64,000 nt of DNA from Flavobacterium alvei. GTDB taxonomy: Bacteria > Bacteroidota > Bacteroidia > Flavobacteriales > Flavobacteriaceae. Positions 1-8,299 of the stretch are shown one piece after another. The DNA is taken from contig NZ_PQVG01000006.1 of the NCBI RefSeq assembly GCF_002920895.1, positions 248,001 through 312,000 of the forward strand. The letters run 5' to 3'. The translations under genes and the position numbers were made by a program. Below the pieces are notes generated by a model, which saw only the letters and a list, made by a program, of their open reading frames with translations, made no database searches and was not told where the DNA came from. The stretch's first letter is position 1; each line of letters starts with the position of its first letter.

Positions 1-1134
1 TAATCCGTATTCGCTGAATTTCATACAAATTTCCCAAGCCAAATCGGATTCTTCGTCGCAATTGATGACAATGGCATTCAACAGACCTTTGCCACGAACT
101 AAGGTTATTAATGAATTGCGTTGGGCAATTTCGTTCAATCCTTTTCTGAGAATAATACCTAAACGTTCTGCATTTTCGGCTAGTTTTTCGACTTTGATCA
201 CTTCTAGCGCAGCAATGGCAACAGCAGCAGCAATAGGGTTTCCGCCAAAAGTAGAACCGTGTTGTCCGGGTTTAATAACATTCATAATGGCATCATTGGC
301 CAAAACCGCCGAAACAGGATAAACGCCACCCGAAAGTGCTTTTCCTAAAATCAAAATATCGGGTTGTACGTTTTCGTGATGCACGGCCAATAATTTTCCG
401 GTTCTTGCAATTCCGGTTTGCACTTCGTCGGCAATGAATAAAACATTATTTTGCTCACACAGCGCTTTGGCTTTTGCCAAATAACCGTCGGAAGGTACGT
501 AAACACCCGCTTCACCTTGAATAGGTTCTACCAAGAAACCCGCAATATTTGGGGTAGATTGCAAAGCATTTTCCAAAGCTTCGATATCGTCATACGGAAT
601 TTTGATAAATCCAGAAGTAAAAGGTCCAAAACTCTTGCGTGCCGTTTCGTCATTCGAAAAAGAAATAATAGTGGTAGTTCTCCCGTGGAAATTATTTTCG
701 CAAACAATAATTTGGGCTTGATTTTCAGGAATTCCTTTCACTTCATAAGCCCATTTTCGACATAATTTAAGAGCGGTTTCCACAGCCTCAGCTCCTGTAT
801 TCATTGGCAATACTTTATCAAAATCAAAATAATGAGTTACATATTCTTCATAATTTCCCAATTGGTTATTATAAAAAGCACGCGAAGTCAAGGTCAAGGT
901 TTGCGCTTGTTGAATCATTGCATTCACAATTTTGGGATGGCAATGTCCTTGATTTACCGCCGAATAAGCCGACAGAAAATCGAAATATTTCTTGTCTTCT
1001 AAATCCCAAACAAAGACACCTTCTCCCCTTTTCAAAACTACCGGCAAAGGATGGTAATTGTGAGCTCCGTATTGATTTTCTTTGGCTATCATTTCTTCTG
1101 ATTTTGAAGAAAGTGTTGAATTTGTTGGTTTCAT
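1..1134 (-). CDS. rocD: Ornithine--oxo-acid aminotransferase (3' end cut by window edge)
   Basis: Class III PLP-dependent aminotransferase that converts ornithine plus 2-oxoglutarate to glutamate-5-semialdehyde and glutamate in cytosolic arginine/ornithine catabolism. The 378 visible codons run off the left edge of the window, so about 35-40 C-terminal residues are missing relative to the usual ~415. The PLP-binding aspartate lies in IADEVQTG (about D236) and the Schiff-base lysine in [10 protein letters not shown] (about K265). N-terminal HNYHPLPVV and the segment [10 protein letters not shown] are typical of ornithine aminotransferase. The start is the ATG at 1134, which follows a TAATTTTG promoter box at 1174-1167. 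It is transcribed away from the 500-bp intergenic region to its right. Other class III aminotransferases are less likely because the N-terminal motifs fit RocD closely. Confidence 0.93.
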   Translation of the reverse strand, partial: MKPTNSTLSSKSEEMIAKENQYGAHNYHPLPVVLKRGEGVFVWDLEDKKYFDFLSAYSAVNQGHCHPKIVNAMIQQAQTLTLTSRAFYNNQLGNYEEYVTHYFDFDKVLPMNTGAEAVETALKLCRKWAYEVKGIPENQAQIIVCENNFHGRTTTIISFSNDETARKSFGPFTSGFIKIPYDDIEALENALQSTPNIAGFLVEPIQGEAGVYVPSDGYLAKAKALCEQNNVLFIADEVQTGIARTGKLLAVHHENVQPDILILGKALSGGVYPVSAVLANDAIMNVIKPGQHGSTFGGNPIAAAVAIAALEVIKVEKLAENAERLGIILRKGLNEIAQRNSLITLVRGKGLLNAIVINCDEESDLAWEICMKFSEYGL

Positions 1135-1166
1135 GGGAATTGAATTTTCGATAGTATTTTGAACTC

Positions 1167-1174
1167 CAAAATTA
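1167..1174 (-). promoter_or_regulatory. Probable -7 box of the rocD promoter
   Basis: On the minus strand this reads TAATTTTG, matching the Bacteroidota -7 consensus TAnnTTTG, 32 bases upstream of the rocD ATG. No clear -33 TTG is seen at the expected distance, so only half of the promoter is supported. Confidence 0.45.
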
Positions 1175-1250
1175 CTATTTTTTTTCACTTTGGCATCAGA
1201 TAAAAAACAATCCCATGGCATTTGCCTTTAACTTTATAACTAATTATTAC

Positions 1251-1347
1251 ATTAACCACAAATTAGGACATCCGTTTAGTTATGATTAATGAGTAAATGC
1301 GTTGGAATAACTCAGATTTGCGAAAATTTGCGTAATTTGTGGTAAAA
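1251..1347. repeat. Intergenic inverted repeat with reiterated AATTTG words
   Basis: ACCACAAATTA at 1255-1265 is perfectly complementary to TAATTTGTGGT at 1333-1343. Between the arms are further related words (cagatttgcg, aaaatttgcg). It lies between divergent genes, so it is not a transcription terminator of either. It belongs to the class of word-repeat inverted elements seen elsewhere in this window. Confidence 0.6.
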
Positions 1348-1417
1348 AGAAAAACTAATTTTTAAAGTGAATGCCCTGAAACAATTCTGTCAAAGATGTA
1401 AAATTTTGAAATAGCCG

Positions 1418-1540
1418 CAGATTTGCTGATTTTAACTTATTCTCTTTATTTTTTTTGGATAACAAAAGATTCTAATTATGAGTAATTATGCCAATTGGGT
1501 CATTTTATACCCCACTTTTTAGTAGAATTCAGCAAATCTG
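1418..1540. repeat. Intergenic inverted repeat, CAGATTTGCTGA arms
   Basis: CAGATTTGCTGA at 1418-1429 pairs perfectly with TCAGCAAATCTG at 1529-1540, around an AT-rich 99-base interior. The homology extends imperfectly outward (gccg against tgac). The spacing is too long for a terminator hairpin. Confidence 0.6.
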
Positions 1541-1634
1541 TGACTAAATAACTTGAGTTTTGTTCTGAAAAAACAGTGGTTTATAACCAACTATTCTGTT
1601 TAATTTTAGATATTTGTGTAAAACAATCTCATTT

Positions 1635-2408
1635 ATGAAAAATATAAGCTATTTGTTCTTGGCAATGCTAACTTATTCTAGCGTTTCGTTTGCCCAATTG
1701 AAACCTGTTCAATACAAGGATGGTTCACAAATTTTGAACGGATTTGCCATTCAACCATCGAAAAAAAGCACTCAAAAACCCGGAATATTGATTCTTCCGG
1801 CTTGGATGGGAATTGACAAACTTTCTAAAAATACGGCCGAAAATTTATCTAAACTAGGCTATTATGCTTTTGTTGCTGATATTTATGGCGAAGGCAATTA
1901 TCCAAAAGATTATAAAGATGCGGGCAAAAATGCAGGTTTTTACAAGACCAATTACAAAGAATATCACAAACGAATTTCGTTAGCGTTAGAACAATTAATT
2001 CTTTCTGGTGCCAATCCAGATAACATAGTAGTTATTGGCTATTGTTTTGGAGGAACAGGCGCACTTGAAGTAGCACGAGCTCATTTGAATGTCAAAGGTG
2101 TTGTTTCTTTTCATGGTGGTTTGGGTAAAGATAGCACAAGAGTTGCAGAACCCATCTCTGCAAAAGTTTTAGTTTGTCACGGAGCAGATGATCCCTATGA
2201 ATCGAAAGAGGAAATTGCGACTTTTCAACAAGAAATGCGAGATACCAAAGCCGATTGGCAAATGATTTATTATGCCAATGCTGTGCATTCATTCACCAAT
2301 CCCGAAGCAGGAAACGACAATTCTAAAGGTGCTGCTTATAACGAAAAAGCTGCCCAACGTTCGTGGGAACATTTGAAAATTTTCTTGGATGAAGTGCTCA
2401 AAAAATAA
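1635..2408 (+). CDS. Secreted dienelactone hydrolase family protein
   Basis: Alpha/beta hydrolase of the dienelactone hydrolase family, 257 aa from the chosen start. An N-terminal signal peptide (MKNISYLFLAMLTYSSVSFAQ) indicates export to the periplasm. The nucleophile elbow reads VIGYCFGGTGAL with cysteine as nucleophile, as in dienelactone hydrolases. The acid lies in CHGADDPY and the base in NAVHSFTNP, so the Cys-Asp-His triad is complete. The start at 1635 is preferred over one seven codons upstream because it places the signal peptide at the N-terminus. It lies 30 bp upstream of an M28 peptidase gene on the same strand, probably one operon. The natural substrate is unknown; family members cleave dienelactones or act as carboxylesterases. 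Confidence 0.88.
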   Translation: MKNISYLFLAMLTYSSVSFAQLKPVQYKDGSQILNGFAIQPSKKSTQKPGILILPAWMGIDKLSKNTAENLSKLGYYAFVADIYGEGNYPKDYKDAGKNAGFYKTNYKEYHKRISLALEQLILSGANPDNIVVIGYCFGGTGALEVARAHLNVKGVVSFHGGLGKDSTRVAEPISAKVLVCHGADDPYESKEEIATFQQEMRDTKADWQMIYYANAVHSFTNPEAGNDNSKGAAYNEKAAQRSWEHLKIFLDEVLKK

Positions 2409-2438
2409 AAGCAAAACTATAATTTAATACTCAGCAAA

Positions 2439-3467
2439 ATGAATTATTTAAAACAAATTGTTATTTTATCAACCCTACAACTCTTGACGATAAGTTGTTC
2501 GAGTCAAACAGCTAAAGTTAGTACCGTAGAACCTACTAATTATATAAATAAAATCACATCAGCAGATTTAAAAACGTATCTTCAAGTCATAGCTTCGGAT
2601 GCAATGGAAGGTCGCGAAACGGGTTCGGCTGGTCAAAAATTAGCAGGAGATTACCTTATCAATCAATATAAATCATTCAAAATTCCATTTCCAAAAGGTG
2701 CCAAAGATTATTATCAAAAAGTTCCTGCGGATTTTATGAATGCAAAGAAAAACGAAAATTTGCCCGATTCCGAAAACATTTGGGCTTATATCGAAGGATC
2801 AGAAAAACCTAATGAAGTAATCGTTGTTTCGGCACATTATGACCATGTTGGCGTGAAAAATGGTGAAGTATATAATGGAGCCGATGATGATGGATCGGGA
2901 ACTGTAGCTTTATTAGCAATTGCTAAAACCTTTGCCAAAGCTAAAAAAGAAGGTCACGGCCCCAAACGTTCTATCTTAATTCTTCATGTAACTGGTGAAG
3001 AACACGGACTTCACGGTTCTAGATTCTATTCTGAAAACCCCTTATTTCCGTTGGCAAACACCATAACCGATATTAATATTGATATGATTGGTCGCCGTGA
3101 TGACTTGCATAAAGATTCAAATAATTATGTGTATGTAATAGGTTCCGATTATCTTTCGACCGATTTGTATAACATTTGCGAAGAGGTTAATAAAAAATAT
3201 GTCAATTTGTTTTTAGATTATAAATTCAATGACAGAAGCGATCCAAATCGTTTTTACTACCGATCTGATCATTACAATTTTGCCAAACACGGTATTCCAT
3301 CGGTTTTTCTTTTTAATGGTGTTCATGCAGATTATCACAAACCTACAGACGAAGTCGATAAAATTGAATTTGATGCTTTAGCCAAAAGAACGCAACTTGC
3401 CTTTGCAATAGCCTGGGAATTAGCTAATAGAGAAAATCGTCCTGTGGTGGATAAAAGCGGAAATTAA
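2439..3467 (+). CDS. M28 family zinc aminopeptidase, lipoprotein
   Basis: M28-family co-catalytic zinc metallopeptidase, 342 aa. The N-terminus ends in a lipobox (LLTISC, Cys at about 20), so it is probably membrane-anchored in the cell envelope. The metal ligands and catalytic residues appear in order: SAHYDHVG (His, Asp), NGADDDGSG (bridging Asp), HVTGEEHGLHGS (catalytic Glu-Glu), NIDMIGR (Asp), and a late HADYHKPTDE (His). M28 enzymes of this type remove N-terminal residues from peptides. It sits 30 bp after the dienelactone hydrolase and is followed by a hairpin terminator, so the two genes probably form a transcription unit. Confidence 0.92.
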   Translation: MNYLKQIVILSTLQLLTISCSSQTAKVSTVEPTNYINKITSADLKTYLQVIASDAMEGRETGSAGQKLAGDYLINQYKSFKIPFPKGAKDYYQKVPADFMNAKKNENLPDSENIWAYIEGSEKPNEVIVVSAHYDHVGVKNGEVYNGADDDGSGTVALLAIAKTFAKAKKEGHGPKRSILILHVTGEEHGLHGSRFYSENPLFPLANTITDINIDMIGRRDDLHKDSNNYVYVIGSDYLSTDLYNICEEVNKKYVNLFLDYKFNDRSDPNRFYYRSDHYNFAKHGIPSVFLFNGVHADYHKPTDEVDKIEFDALAKRTQLAFAIAWELANRENRPVVDKSGN

Positions 3468-3497
3468 TCTTTTTGGATTCTTACTTCAATAAAAAAA

Positions 3498-3520
3498 AGC
3501 CTCGAATTTTATCCGAGGCT
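3498..3520. terminator. Bidirectional rho-independent terminator
   Basis: AGCCTCG at 3498-3504 pairs with CGAGGCT at 3514-3520 and is flanked by an A-run on the left and T-rich sequence on the right. It can end both the M28 peptidase gene (plus) and the yegP-like gene (minus). Confidence 0.8.
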
Positions 3521-3542
3521 TTTGTTCTTAATGAAATATATT

Positions 3543-3872
3543 TTACAAATCTTCTTTCACATCCGCATCTGGGGCATTTTTCTTAACCGATTCGATTCCG
3601 TTATCTCTTGCTGCAATGGATTCATACATTTCGCTATTGCCGATGATTTGTCCATTAGTAGCTTTCAAATTAAAATAAAATTTACCGTTTTTTGATTCTA
3701 ATTTATCAAATCGAGCATCATCTTGTGAATTCTTTTTAACGGATTCTATTCCGTTATCACAAGCTGCTTTGGTTGTATAGCCTTCACTTGCTAATATAAC
3801 TTGTCCGTTTCCTGCTTTTAAAACGAATTGAAATTCATCGTTTTTTCTTTTGCTAATTAAAAATGTTCCCAT
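3543..3872 (-). CDS. YegP family protein (tandem DUF1508)
   Basis: Small 109-aa protein made of two copies of the DUF1508/YegP repeat. Repeat 1 spans about residues 2-48 and repeat 2 about 60-106; both carry a G-Q-(V/I)-I-x-x-S-E-x-Y core and end in DNGIESVKKN. The length matches the two-repeat YegP family. The biochemical role is not established; members are small cytosolic beta-alpha proteins. It is monocistronic between a bidirectional terminator and tRNA-His. Confidence 0.9.
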   Translation of the reverse strand: MGTFLISKRKNDEFQFVLKAGNGQVILASEGYTTKAACDNGIESVKKNSQDDARFDKLESKNGKFYFNLKATNGQIIGNSEMYESIAARDNGIESVKKNAPDADVKEDL

Positions 3873-4010
3873 AAAATTTATCTGTTGTTAATTTATTACT
3901 CAAAAATTAGAAATGCAAATATCTTACAGCTACTAAATTATAAAAAAACAATACTAAATTCAAAGAATAAAAAATAAGTAACATTTTTATAAACTTTAAT
4001 CCACAAAAAA

Positions 4011-4032
4011 AGCCTCGAATTTCTTCGAAGCT
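4011..4032 (-). terminator. Rho-independent terminator after tRNA-His
   Basis: On the minus strand AGCTTCGAA pairs imperfectly with TTCGAGGCT and is followed by a run of T residues, 12 bases beyond the tRNA 3' end. Confidence 0.75.
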
Positions 4033-4043
4033 TTTGCGTTCTG

Positions 4044-4117
4044 GGTGGCTGACCGGGTTCGAACCGGCGACCCTCGGCACCACAAACCAATACTCTAACC
4101 AGCTGAGCTACAACCAC
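4044..4117 (-). tRNA. tRNA-His (anticodon GTG)
   Basis: Read on the minus strand, all four arms fold. The acceptor is GTGGTTG with CAGCCAC, the D stem GCTC with GAGT, the anticodon stem TTGGT with GCCGA around the loop TTGTGGT, and the T arm GCCGG-TTCGAAC-CCGGT. The anticodon is GTG (His). The base before G1 (position 4118) encodes the histidine-specific G at -1, facing C73. CCA is not encoded. A consensus promoter lies just upstream and a terminator just downstream, so this is a single-gene transcript. Confidence 0.95.
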
Positions 4118-4133
4118 CATTTTTTAACGAGTG

Positions 4134-4165
4134 CAAATATAATACTTAAGTTTGCTTTTGCAAAG
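4134..4165 (-). promoter_or_regulatory. Consensus Bacteroidota promoter of tRNA-His
   Basis: On the minus strand TTTG (4164-4161) is followed after 19 bases by TATATTTG (4141-4134). This matches the Bacteroidota sigma consensus TTTG-N19-TAnnTTTG. The tRNA 5' end is 16 bases downstream of the -7 box. Confidence 0.8.
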
Positions 4166-4180
4166 AAAAAAATAAAAAAA

Positions 4181-4897
4181 TTACATCAAATCACTTAAAC
4201 TATTGACAGCCAAATATCTTTCGACTGTAAAACCTTCGGCAAAATCAGTACCAATTAATCTTCCCAAATCCTGAGCGCGATAATTAAGACTTTCCAAGAA
4301 GTTTTTCGATGCAATCAAGGTTTCGGGTTCATTAGAATTGGGGTTATAAAACTGAGAACCGTAGGCCAAAATAGCTTCGACTCTTTTCTCATTAAACCCT
4401 GTTATATCTACTACAAAATCGGGTGTTATATTTTTCCATTGAATGTAATGATAGACTAATTTAGGTCGCCAAACTTGTTGTTTATCACCTTTGTGTTCCG
4501 TTTCAATTTTCATTAATCCAGACAAAAAACAAGAGTCTGAAACCAATTGACTTCCTTTTCCGTGATCGATATGGCGGTCATCAATGGCATTGCAAATTAC
4601 AATTTCAGGCTGGTATTTGCGAATCATCTCAATAATTTTTAATTGGTGTGCTTCATCATTCACAAAAAAACCATCACGCATATCCAGATTCTCCCGAATA
4701 GAAATGCCTAATATTTTTGCAGCATCCGCCGCTTCTTGATTCCTGATTTCAACTGAACCACGAGTTCCTAATTCACCACGAGTCAAATCGATGATTCCCA
4801 CTATTTTCCCTAACGAAATTTCTTTGGCTAATGTTCCTCCACAACCTAATTCTACATCATCTGGATGTGCACCGAAGGCTAATATATCTAATTTCAT
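4181..4897 (-). CDS. bshB1: Bacillithiol biosynthesis deacetylase BshB1
   Basis: PIG-L/LmbE-family zinc deacetylase, 238 aa. BshB1 removes the acetyl group from GlcNAc-malate to give GlcN-malate, the second step in making the thiol bacillithiol. The zinc-binding AHPDDVELGCGGTL is at residues 10-23 and a second histidine motif (DDRHIDHGKG) lies near residue 108. TRGELGTRG near residue 40 is characteristic of the BshB1 branch. Family length is about 235-240 aa, so it is complete. bshA and bshC are not in this window. A 162-bp repeat-containing gap separates it from the menF-like gene that follows on the same strand. Confidence 0.95.
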   Translation of the reverse strand: MKLDILAFGAHPDDVELGCGGTLAKEISLGKIVGIIDLTRGELGTRGSVEIRNQEAADAAKILGISIRENLDMRDGFFVNDEAHQLKIIEMIRKYQPEIVICNAIDDRHIDHGKGSQLVSDSCFLSGLMKIETEHKGDKQQVWRPKLVYHYIQWKNITPDFVVDITGFNEKRVEAILAYGSQFYNPNSNEPETLIASKNFLESLNYRAQDLGRLIGTDFAEGFTVERYLAVNSLSDLM

Positions 4898-4917
4898 TTC
4901 TTTTTTTATTAATATTA

Positions 4918-5056
4918 ATTAGTACACGGATAAACACCGATTCGCTATGCGAAAATACGGATGAAACAGATTTTAATAGTTACTAAACTCATACATAATT
5001 TTTAAAATCCGTTTTATCTGCGACTTTACGAAGTAAATCCGTTTTATCTGCGTTCC
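4918..5056. repeat. Intergenic inverted repeat with ATCCGTTTTATCTGCG words
   Basis: The left arm GATGAAACAGATTTTAA (4960-4976) pairs with TTAAAATCCGTTTTATC (5002-5018) at 15 of 17 positions. Each side carries its own small perfect hairpin: TTCGC-TAT-GCGAA at 4941-4953 and TTTAC-GAA-GTAAA at 5025-5037. The word AAATCCGTTTTATCTGCG occurs twice in tandem fashion (from 5005 and 5035). The segment CTTTACGAAGTAAATCCGT (5024-5042) recurs exactly at 60732-60750 upstream of recG. Confidence 0.7.
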
Positions 5057-5059
5057 ATT

Positions 5060-6103
5060 TTACAAAACTTTTTTCATCGTACTCGATTTATTGATGCTTT
5101 CCTCCCACTCTTTTTCAGGAATACTATCTTTGGTAATTCCGCATCCCATAAATAGATGAGCTTGTGAATTGCTAATTTCCATTGAGCGCAAATTTACAAA
5201 CAAATCGGTTTTGTTATTCATATTTAATTCTCCCAAAAAGCCAGTGTAAAAAGTACGGGAGTAATTTTCGTTTTCTAAGATAAATTTTTTAGACTCAAGT
5301 TTTGGCAAACCACAAACGGCGGGTGTTGGATGCAATAATTGAATGACTTGTTGCAAACTTGAACTCGATTTTAAAGTTCCAGAAATGTCAGTTTTTATAT
5401 GCCAAATACTTCCTGCTTTTAAACTATAAGGTTTTGAAACTAATACTTCCGAAGCCACACTTTTCAATTTATCTACAATATAATCGGTGACGAATTGTTG
5501 TTCTTCTTGTTCTTTTTTTGGCCAAACAACTTCATTGGAACCTGTATCTTTTTGCGTTCCTGCCAAAGCCATAGTATGAAATTCATCTTCATTGGCCTTC
5601 AACAATTGTTCGGGCGTTGCACCCAGCCAAGTTCCTATTTTTGGATGATGAAAACCATATACAAAAGTAGTTGGATAGGTTTGAACCAATTTTTTAAAGG
5701 TGTCAATCACATCAAAATCAACCAAATTCAAGGTTTCTTTTCGAGATAAAACTACTTTTTTGAATTCGTTATTTGCTATGGCTTGAATTCCTTTGGTAAC
5801 CAAATCTTCAAACTGATTTTTAACAGTTGCATCAGGTGAATTTAATTGTATATTAGTGATAGAGTTTTCTTTAATTTGAAAATTAGCACTAATAATTTCA
5901 GACTGATTTTCAGGAATTATGTAGGTTTGGTTTCCGTCAAAAGAGGCAAAAACAAAGCCTTTTTCGTTGAAATCTTTAACTTCGAACAAGTTATCGTTTT
6001 GCTGTAAAAGCCCTATAATCTTATCCGTATTGGGTTTGTTGTAGATTACAAAAGGTAAGTTTTGATTATAATGTGTCTTGACTTTTTCTAAAATTTTTTC
6101 CAT
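5060..6103 (-). CDS. menF: Isochorismate synthase (menaquinone pathway)
   Basis: Chorismate-binding enzyme of the isochorismate synthase family, 347 aa. It converts chorismate to isochorismate, the entry step to menaquinone. The MST-family signatures run in order: GATPEQLL, TMALAGTQ, HPTPAVCGLP, YTGFLGELN and VNLRSMEI. The ATG at 6103 is preferred over a start 17 codons upstream because it forms a TAATG overlap with the stop of the preceding thioesterase gene, a sign of translational coupling. A siderophore isochorismate synthase (EntC) is the alternative. The neighbouring thioesterase and the absence of siderophore genes favour the menaquinone role. Confidence 0.85.
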   Translation of the reverse strand: MEKILEKVKTHYNQNLPFVIYNKPNTDKIIGLLQQNDNLFEVKDFNEKGFVFASFDGNQTYIIPENQSEIISANFQIKENSITNIQLNSPDATVKNQFEDLVTKGIQAIANNEFKKVVLSRKETLNLVDFDVIDTFKKLVQTYPTTFVYGFHHPKIGTWLGATPEQLLKANEDEFHTMALAGTQKDTGSNEVVWPKKEQEEQQFVTDYIVDKLKSVASEVLVSKPYSLKAGSIWHIKTDISGTLKSSSSLQQVIQLLHPTPAVCGLPKLESKKFILENENYSRTFYTGFLGELNMNNKTDLFVNLRSMEISNSQAHLFMGCGITKDSIPEKEWEESINKSSTMKKVL

Positions 6104-6540
6104 TATAAATCTTTGCTTTTTCGCTTTGGAAGTATCATAGTAGTCAATTTGCAAATAGAAATTAAAGACTCATTTTCGTCGGTAATTCGAATTTCCCAAA
6201 GATGAATACTGCTTCCTTTGTGCATAATTCTAGCAGTTGCCGTAACTATTCCATTTCGTTTTGATTTGACGTGATTGGCCGAGATTTCAATTCCTCGAAC
6301 TTCGCTTTGTTCTCCGTTTACAAATAAAAAAGAGGCCGCACTCCCAACACTTTCTGCCAAAGCCACCGTAGCTCCGCCGTGCAACAATCCCATAGGTTGA
6401 TGAACTGAAGGGTTTACAGGCATTGTTGCTACTAAAAAATCAGGTCCAGCATCGGTGTATTTGATATTAAGCGTTTGCATCAAAGTATTTTCTGAAATTG
6501 AATTGCAATAATGAAGGATTTTTTCTTTGTCGAATGTCAT
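6103..6540 (-). CDS. PaaI/MenI-like hotdog thioesterase
   Basis: Hotdog-fold acyl-CoA thioesterase, 145 aa, the usual length for the PaaI/YdiI group. The motif HQPMGLLHGGATVALAESVGSAA (about residues 47-69) holds the HGG active-site loop and the helix glutamate. It is translationally coupled (TAATG) to the isochorismate synthase. This supports a role as the 1,4-dihydroxy-2-naphthoyl-CoA thioesterase of menaquinone synthesis, though sequence alone cannot separate that from a generic thioesterase. Confidence 0.87.
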   Translation of the reverse strand: MTFDKEKILHYCNSISENTLMQTLNIKYTDAGPDFLVATMPVNPSVHQPMGLLHGGATVALAESVGSAASFLFVNGEQSEVRGIEISANHVKSKRNGIVTATARIMHKGSSIHLWEIRITDENESLISICKLTTMILPKRKSKDL

Positions 6541-6666
6541 TGATTTTGCTTTAAAGTGTAAAATTAGATAAAAGAGAGTAAAAACAAATGCTATTATAAC
6601 TTCAAATTTGAAAAACCTTCTTTATTCCAAATAGAATTTGCTATTTTTACAAAAAATTCAATCGAA

Positions 6667-8199
6667 ATGCGTCAGTTTACTTTTCTTTTTTTTATTGGAA
6701 TCCTTATTTCTCTTAGTTCATGCCGAACAGATTTTGAAACCATACCAAGCACAGGAGATTTAAAATTCTCAAAAGACACCATTTATTTAGATACTGTTTT
6801 TACGAACATTGGCTCGAGTACTTATACGCTAAAAGTGTACAATCATAGCAAAAATGACATCACAATTCCAACCATTCAATTAGGAAAAGGACTAGCTTCA
6901 AAATACCGAATGACAGTTGACGGAATGCAAGGCAATCAAGGTAAAATATTTAATAATGTGAATCTTTTGGCCAAAGATAGTTTGTATATTTTTATTGAAA
7001 CCACCGCCAATATTGCCGATGCCAACCCAACCGATTTTCTTTATACGGATCAAATTCAATTTGATGGAGGAAGTAATCTTCAAAAGGTAGAATTAGTAAC
7101 ACTTATTCAGGATGCCGTTTTTCTTTATCCCAAAAAAAATAGTGATGGAACCACCGAAACCCTTCCTATAGGTGATGAAGAAATTTATGGTTTTTATTTA
7201 GACCCGAATGATCCTGTAAATGGCAACGAACTGAAATTTACCAATAAGAAACCCTATGTAATTTATGGTTATGCAGCAGTTCCGTCTGGAAAAACGGTCA
7301 CTTTTGATCCTGGGGCAAGGGTCCATTTTCACGCCAATTCTGGACTTATTTTAGCAAATAACGCATCAATAAATGTAAATGGAAGCGTTTCGACAACCGA
7401 TAAATTAGAGAACGAAGTAATTTTTGAAGGAGATCGATTAGAACCTGATTTTGCAGATGTTCCCGGACAATGGGGTGCAATTTGGCTCACAGATGGTAGT
7501 ACTAATCATAAAATAAATCATTTAACGATAAAAAATGCAGCGATTGGTTTGTTGATTCAAAACAATAATGGGACAACAGTTGACATCAAAAATACTCAAA
7601 TTTACAATTCGTCTAATTATGGAATTCTTGCCCAAACTGCCAAAATTAATGGTGAAAATCTAGTCATAAATAATGCAGGGTTAGGCAGTTTAGCTTGTAC
7701 TTATGGTGGAGATTATAAATTTACACATTGTACTTTCAACAATAATTGGAATAGCTCGAATCAAGTTGCACTTTTGGTGAATAATTATTTTACTGGTGCC
7801 GTTCCAGAAGTAAAAGATTTGACAGCTGCCACCTTCAATAACTGTATTATTTATGGTTCGTATTCGAATGAATTAATATTAGATAAAAACCCTGACGCTA
7901 GCTTTGTGTATCAATTCAATAATTGTCTTATTAAGTTCGATGACATTAGAGTTGGAGAAGCAAATTATGCACTCTATGATTTTATAAGAAATGAAAAATC
8001 TGGAAACATAAAAAGTAAAGATGGTATTAATACCCCCAAGTTTTATAAAGCCAATCTAAATCAATTAAATATTGATGAAACTTCAGCAGCTTTCCAAAAA
8101 GGAAATACTATCTATCGTATACCAAAAGATATTTTAGGAGTTACAAGGTCTTTAACACCTGATATAGGAGCATATCAAAGTAAAGCTTTTCCAAAATAA
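6667..8199 (+). CDS. Right-handed beta-helix lipoprotein of unknown function
   Basis: Conserved Bacteroidota-type lipoprotein, 510 aa. The signal peptide ends in a lipobox (ISLSSC, Cys at about 19). The region after residue 25 (LKFSKDTIYLDTVFTNIGSSTYTLKVYN) looks like an immunoglobulin-like module. Residues about 190-460 have the short N-rich strands and turns of a parallel beta-helix (GVIIQNN-, NNWNSSNQVALLVNN-, FNNCIIYG-like rungs). A C-terminal DIGAYQ motif (DPGAYQ/DIGAYQ) is common at the end of such surface beta-helix proteins. It is probably anchored in the outer membrane. No catalytic motif is recognised, so no enzymatic function is assigned. Confidence 0.8.
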   Translation: MRQFTFLFFIGILISLSSCRTDFETIPSTGDLKFSKDTIYLDTVFTNIGSSTYTLKVYNHSKNDITIPTIQLGKGLASKYRMTVDGMQGNQGKIFNNVNLLAKDSLYIFIETTANIADANPTDFLYTDQIQFDGGSNLQKVELVTLIQDAVFLYPKKNSDGTTETLPIGDEEIYGFYLDPNDPVNGNELKFTNKKPYVIYGYAAVPSGKTVTFDPGARVHFHANSGLILANNASINVNGSVSTTDKLENEVIFEGDRLEPDFADVPGQWGAIWLTDGSTNHKINHLTIKNAAIGLLIQNNNGTTVDIKNTQIYNSSNYGILAQTAKINGENLVINNAGLGSLACTYGGDYKFTHCTFNNNWNSSNQVALLVNNYFTGAVPEVKDLTAATFNNCIIYGSYSNELILDKNPDASFVYQFNNCLIKFDDIRVGEANYALYDFIRNEKSGNIKSKDGINTPKFYKANLNQLNIDETSAAFQKGNTIYRIPKDILGVTRSLTPDIGAYQSKAFPK

Positions 8200-8248
8200 A
8201 TGTTGTTAAATTAACTTTCAGAATTATCTTTTAACCCTGACTTATTTC

Positions 8249-8256
8249 TAAGTTTG
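8249..8256 (+). promoter_or_regulatory. Probable -7 box for the endonuclease gene
   Basis: TAAGTTTG matches TAnnTTTG and lies 43 bases upstream of the ATG at 8300. No -33 TTG is seen at the usual spacing. Confidence 0.5.
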
Positions 8257-8299
8257 TACTTCGTTTAATAAAATAAAATATTCTATAAAATAGCATTCA

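Larger units (their letters stand above)
1135..1634. other. 500-bp non-coding divergent intergenic region
   Basis: This stretch separates rocD (leftward) from the dienelactone hydrolase gene (rightward). I see no convincing reading frame. It holds the rocD promoter box, two inverted repeats (arms at 1255-1265/1333-1343 and 1418-1429/1529-1540) and presumably the promoter for 1635, for which no clean TAnnTTTG box was found. Confidence 0.6.

Noticed and set aside
62..1154. Plus-strand open frames at the left edge
   Set aside because: They are antisense to rocD, whose aminotransferase motifs are unmistakable on the minus strand.
6104..6154. Longer N-terminus for isochorismate synthase
   Set aside because: It would overlap the thioesterase gene by 52 bases and has no family similarity; the TAATG junction at 6103 is more natural.
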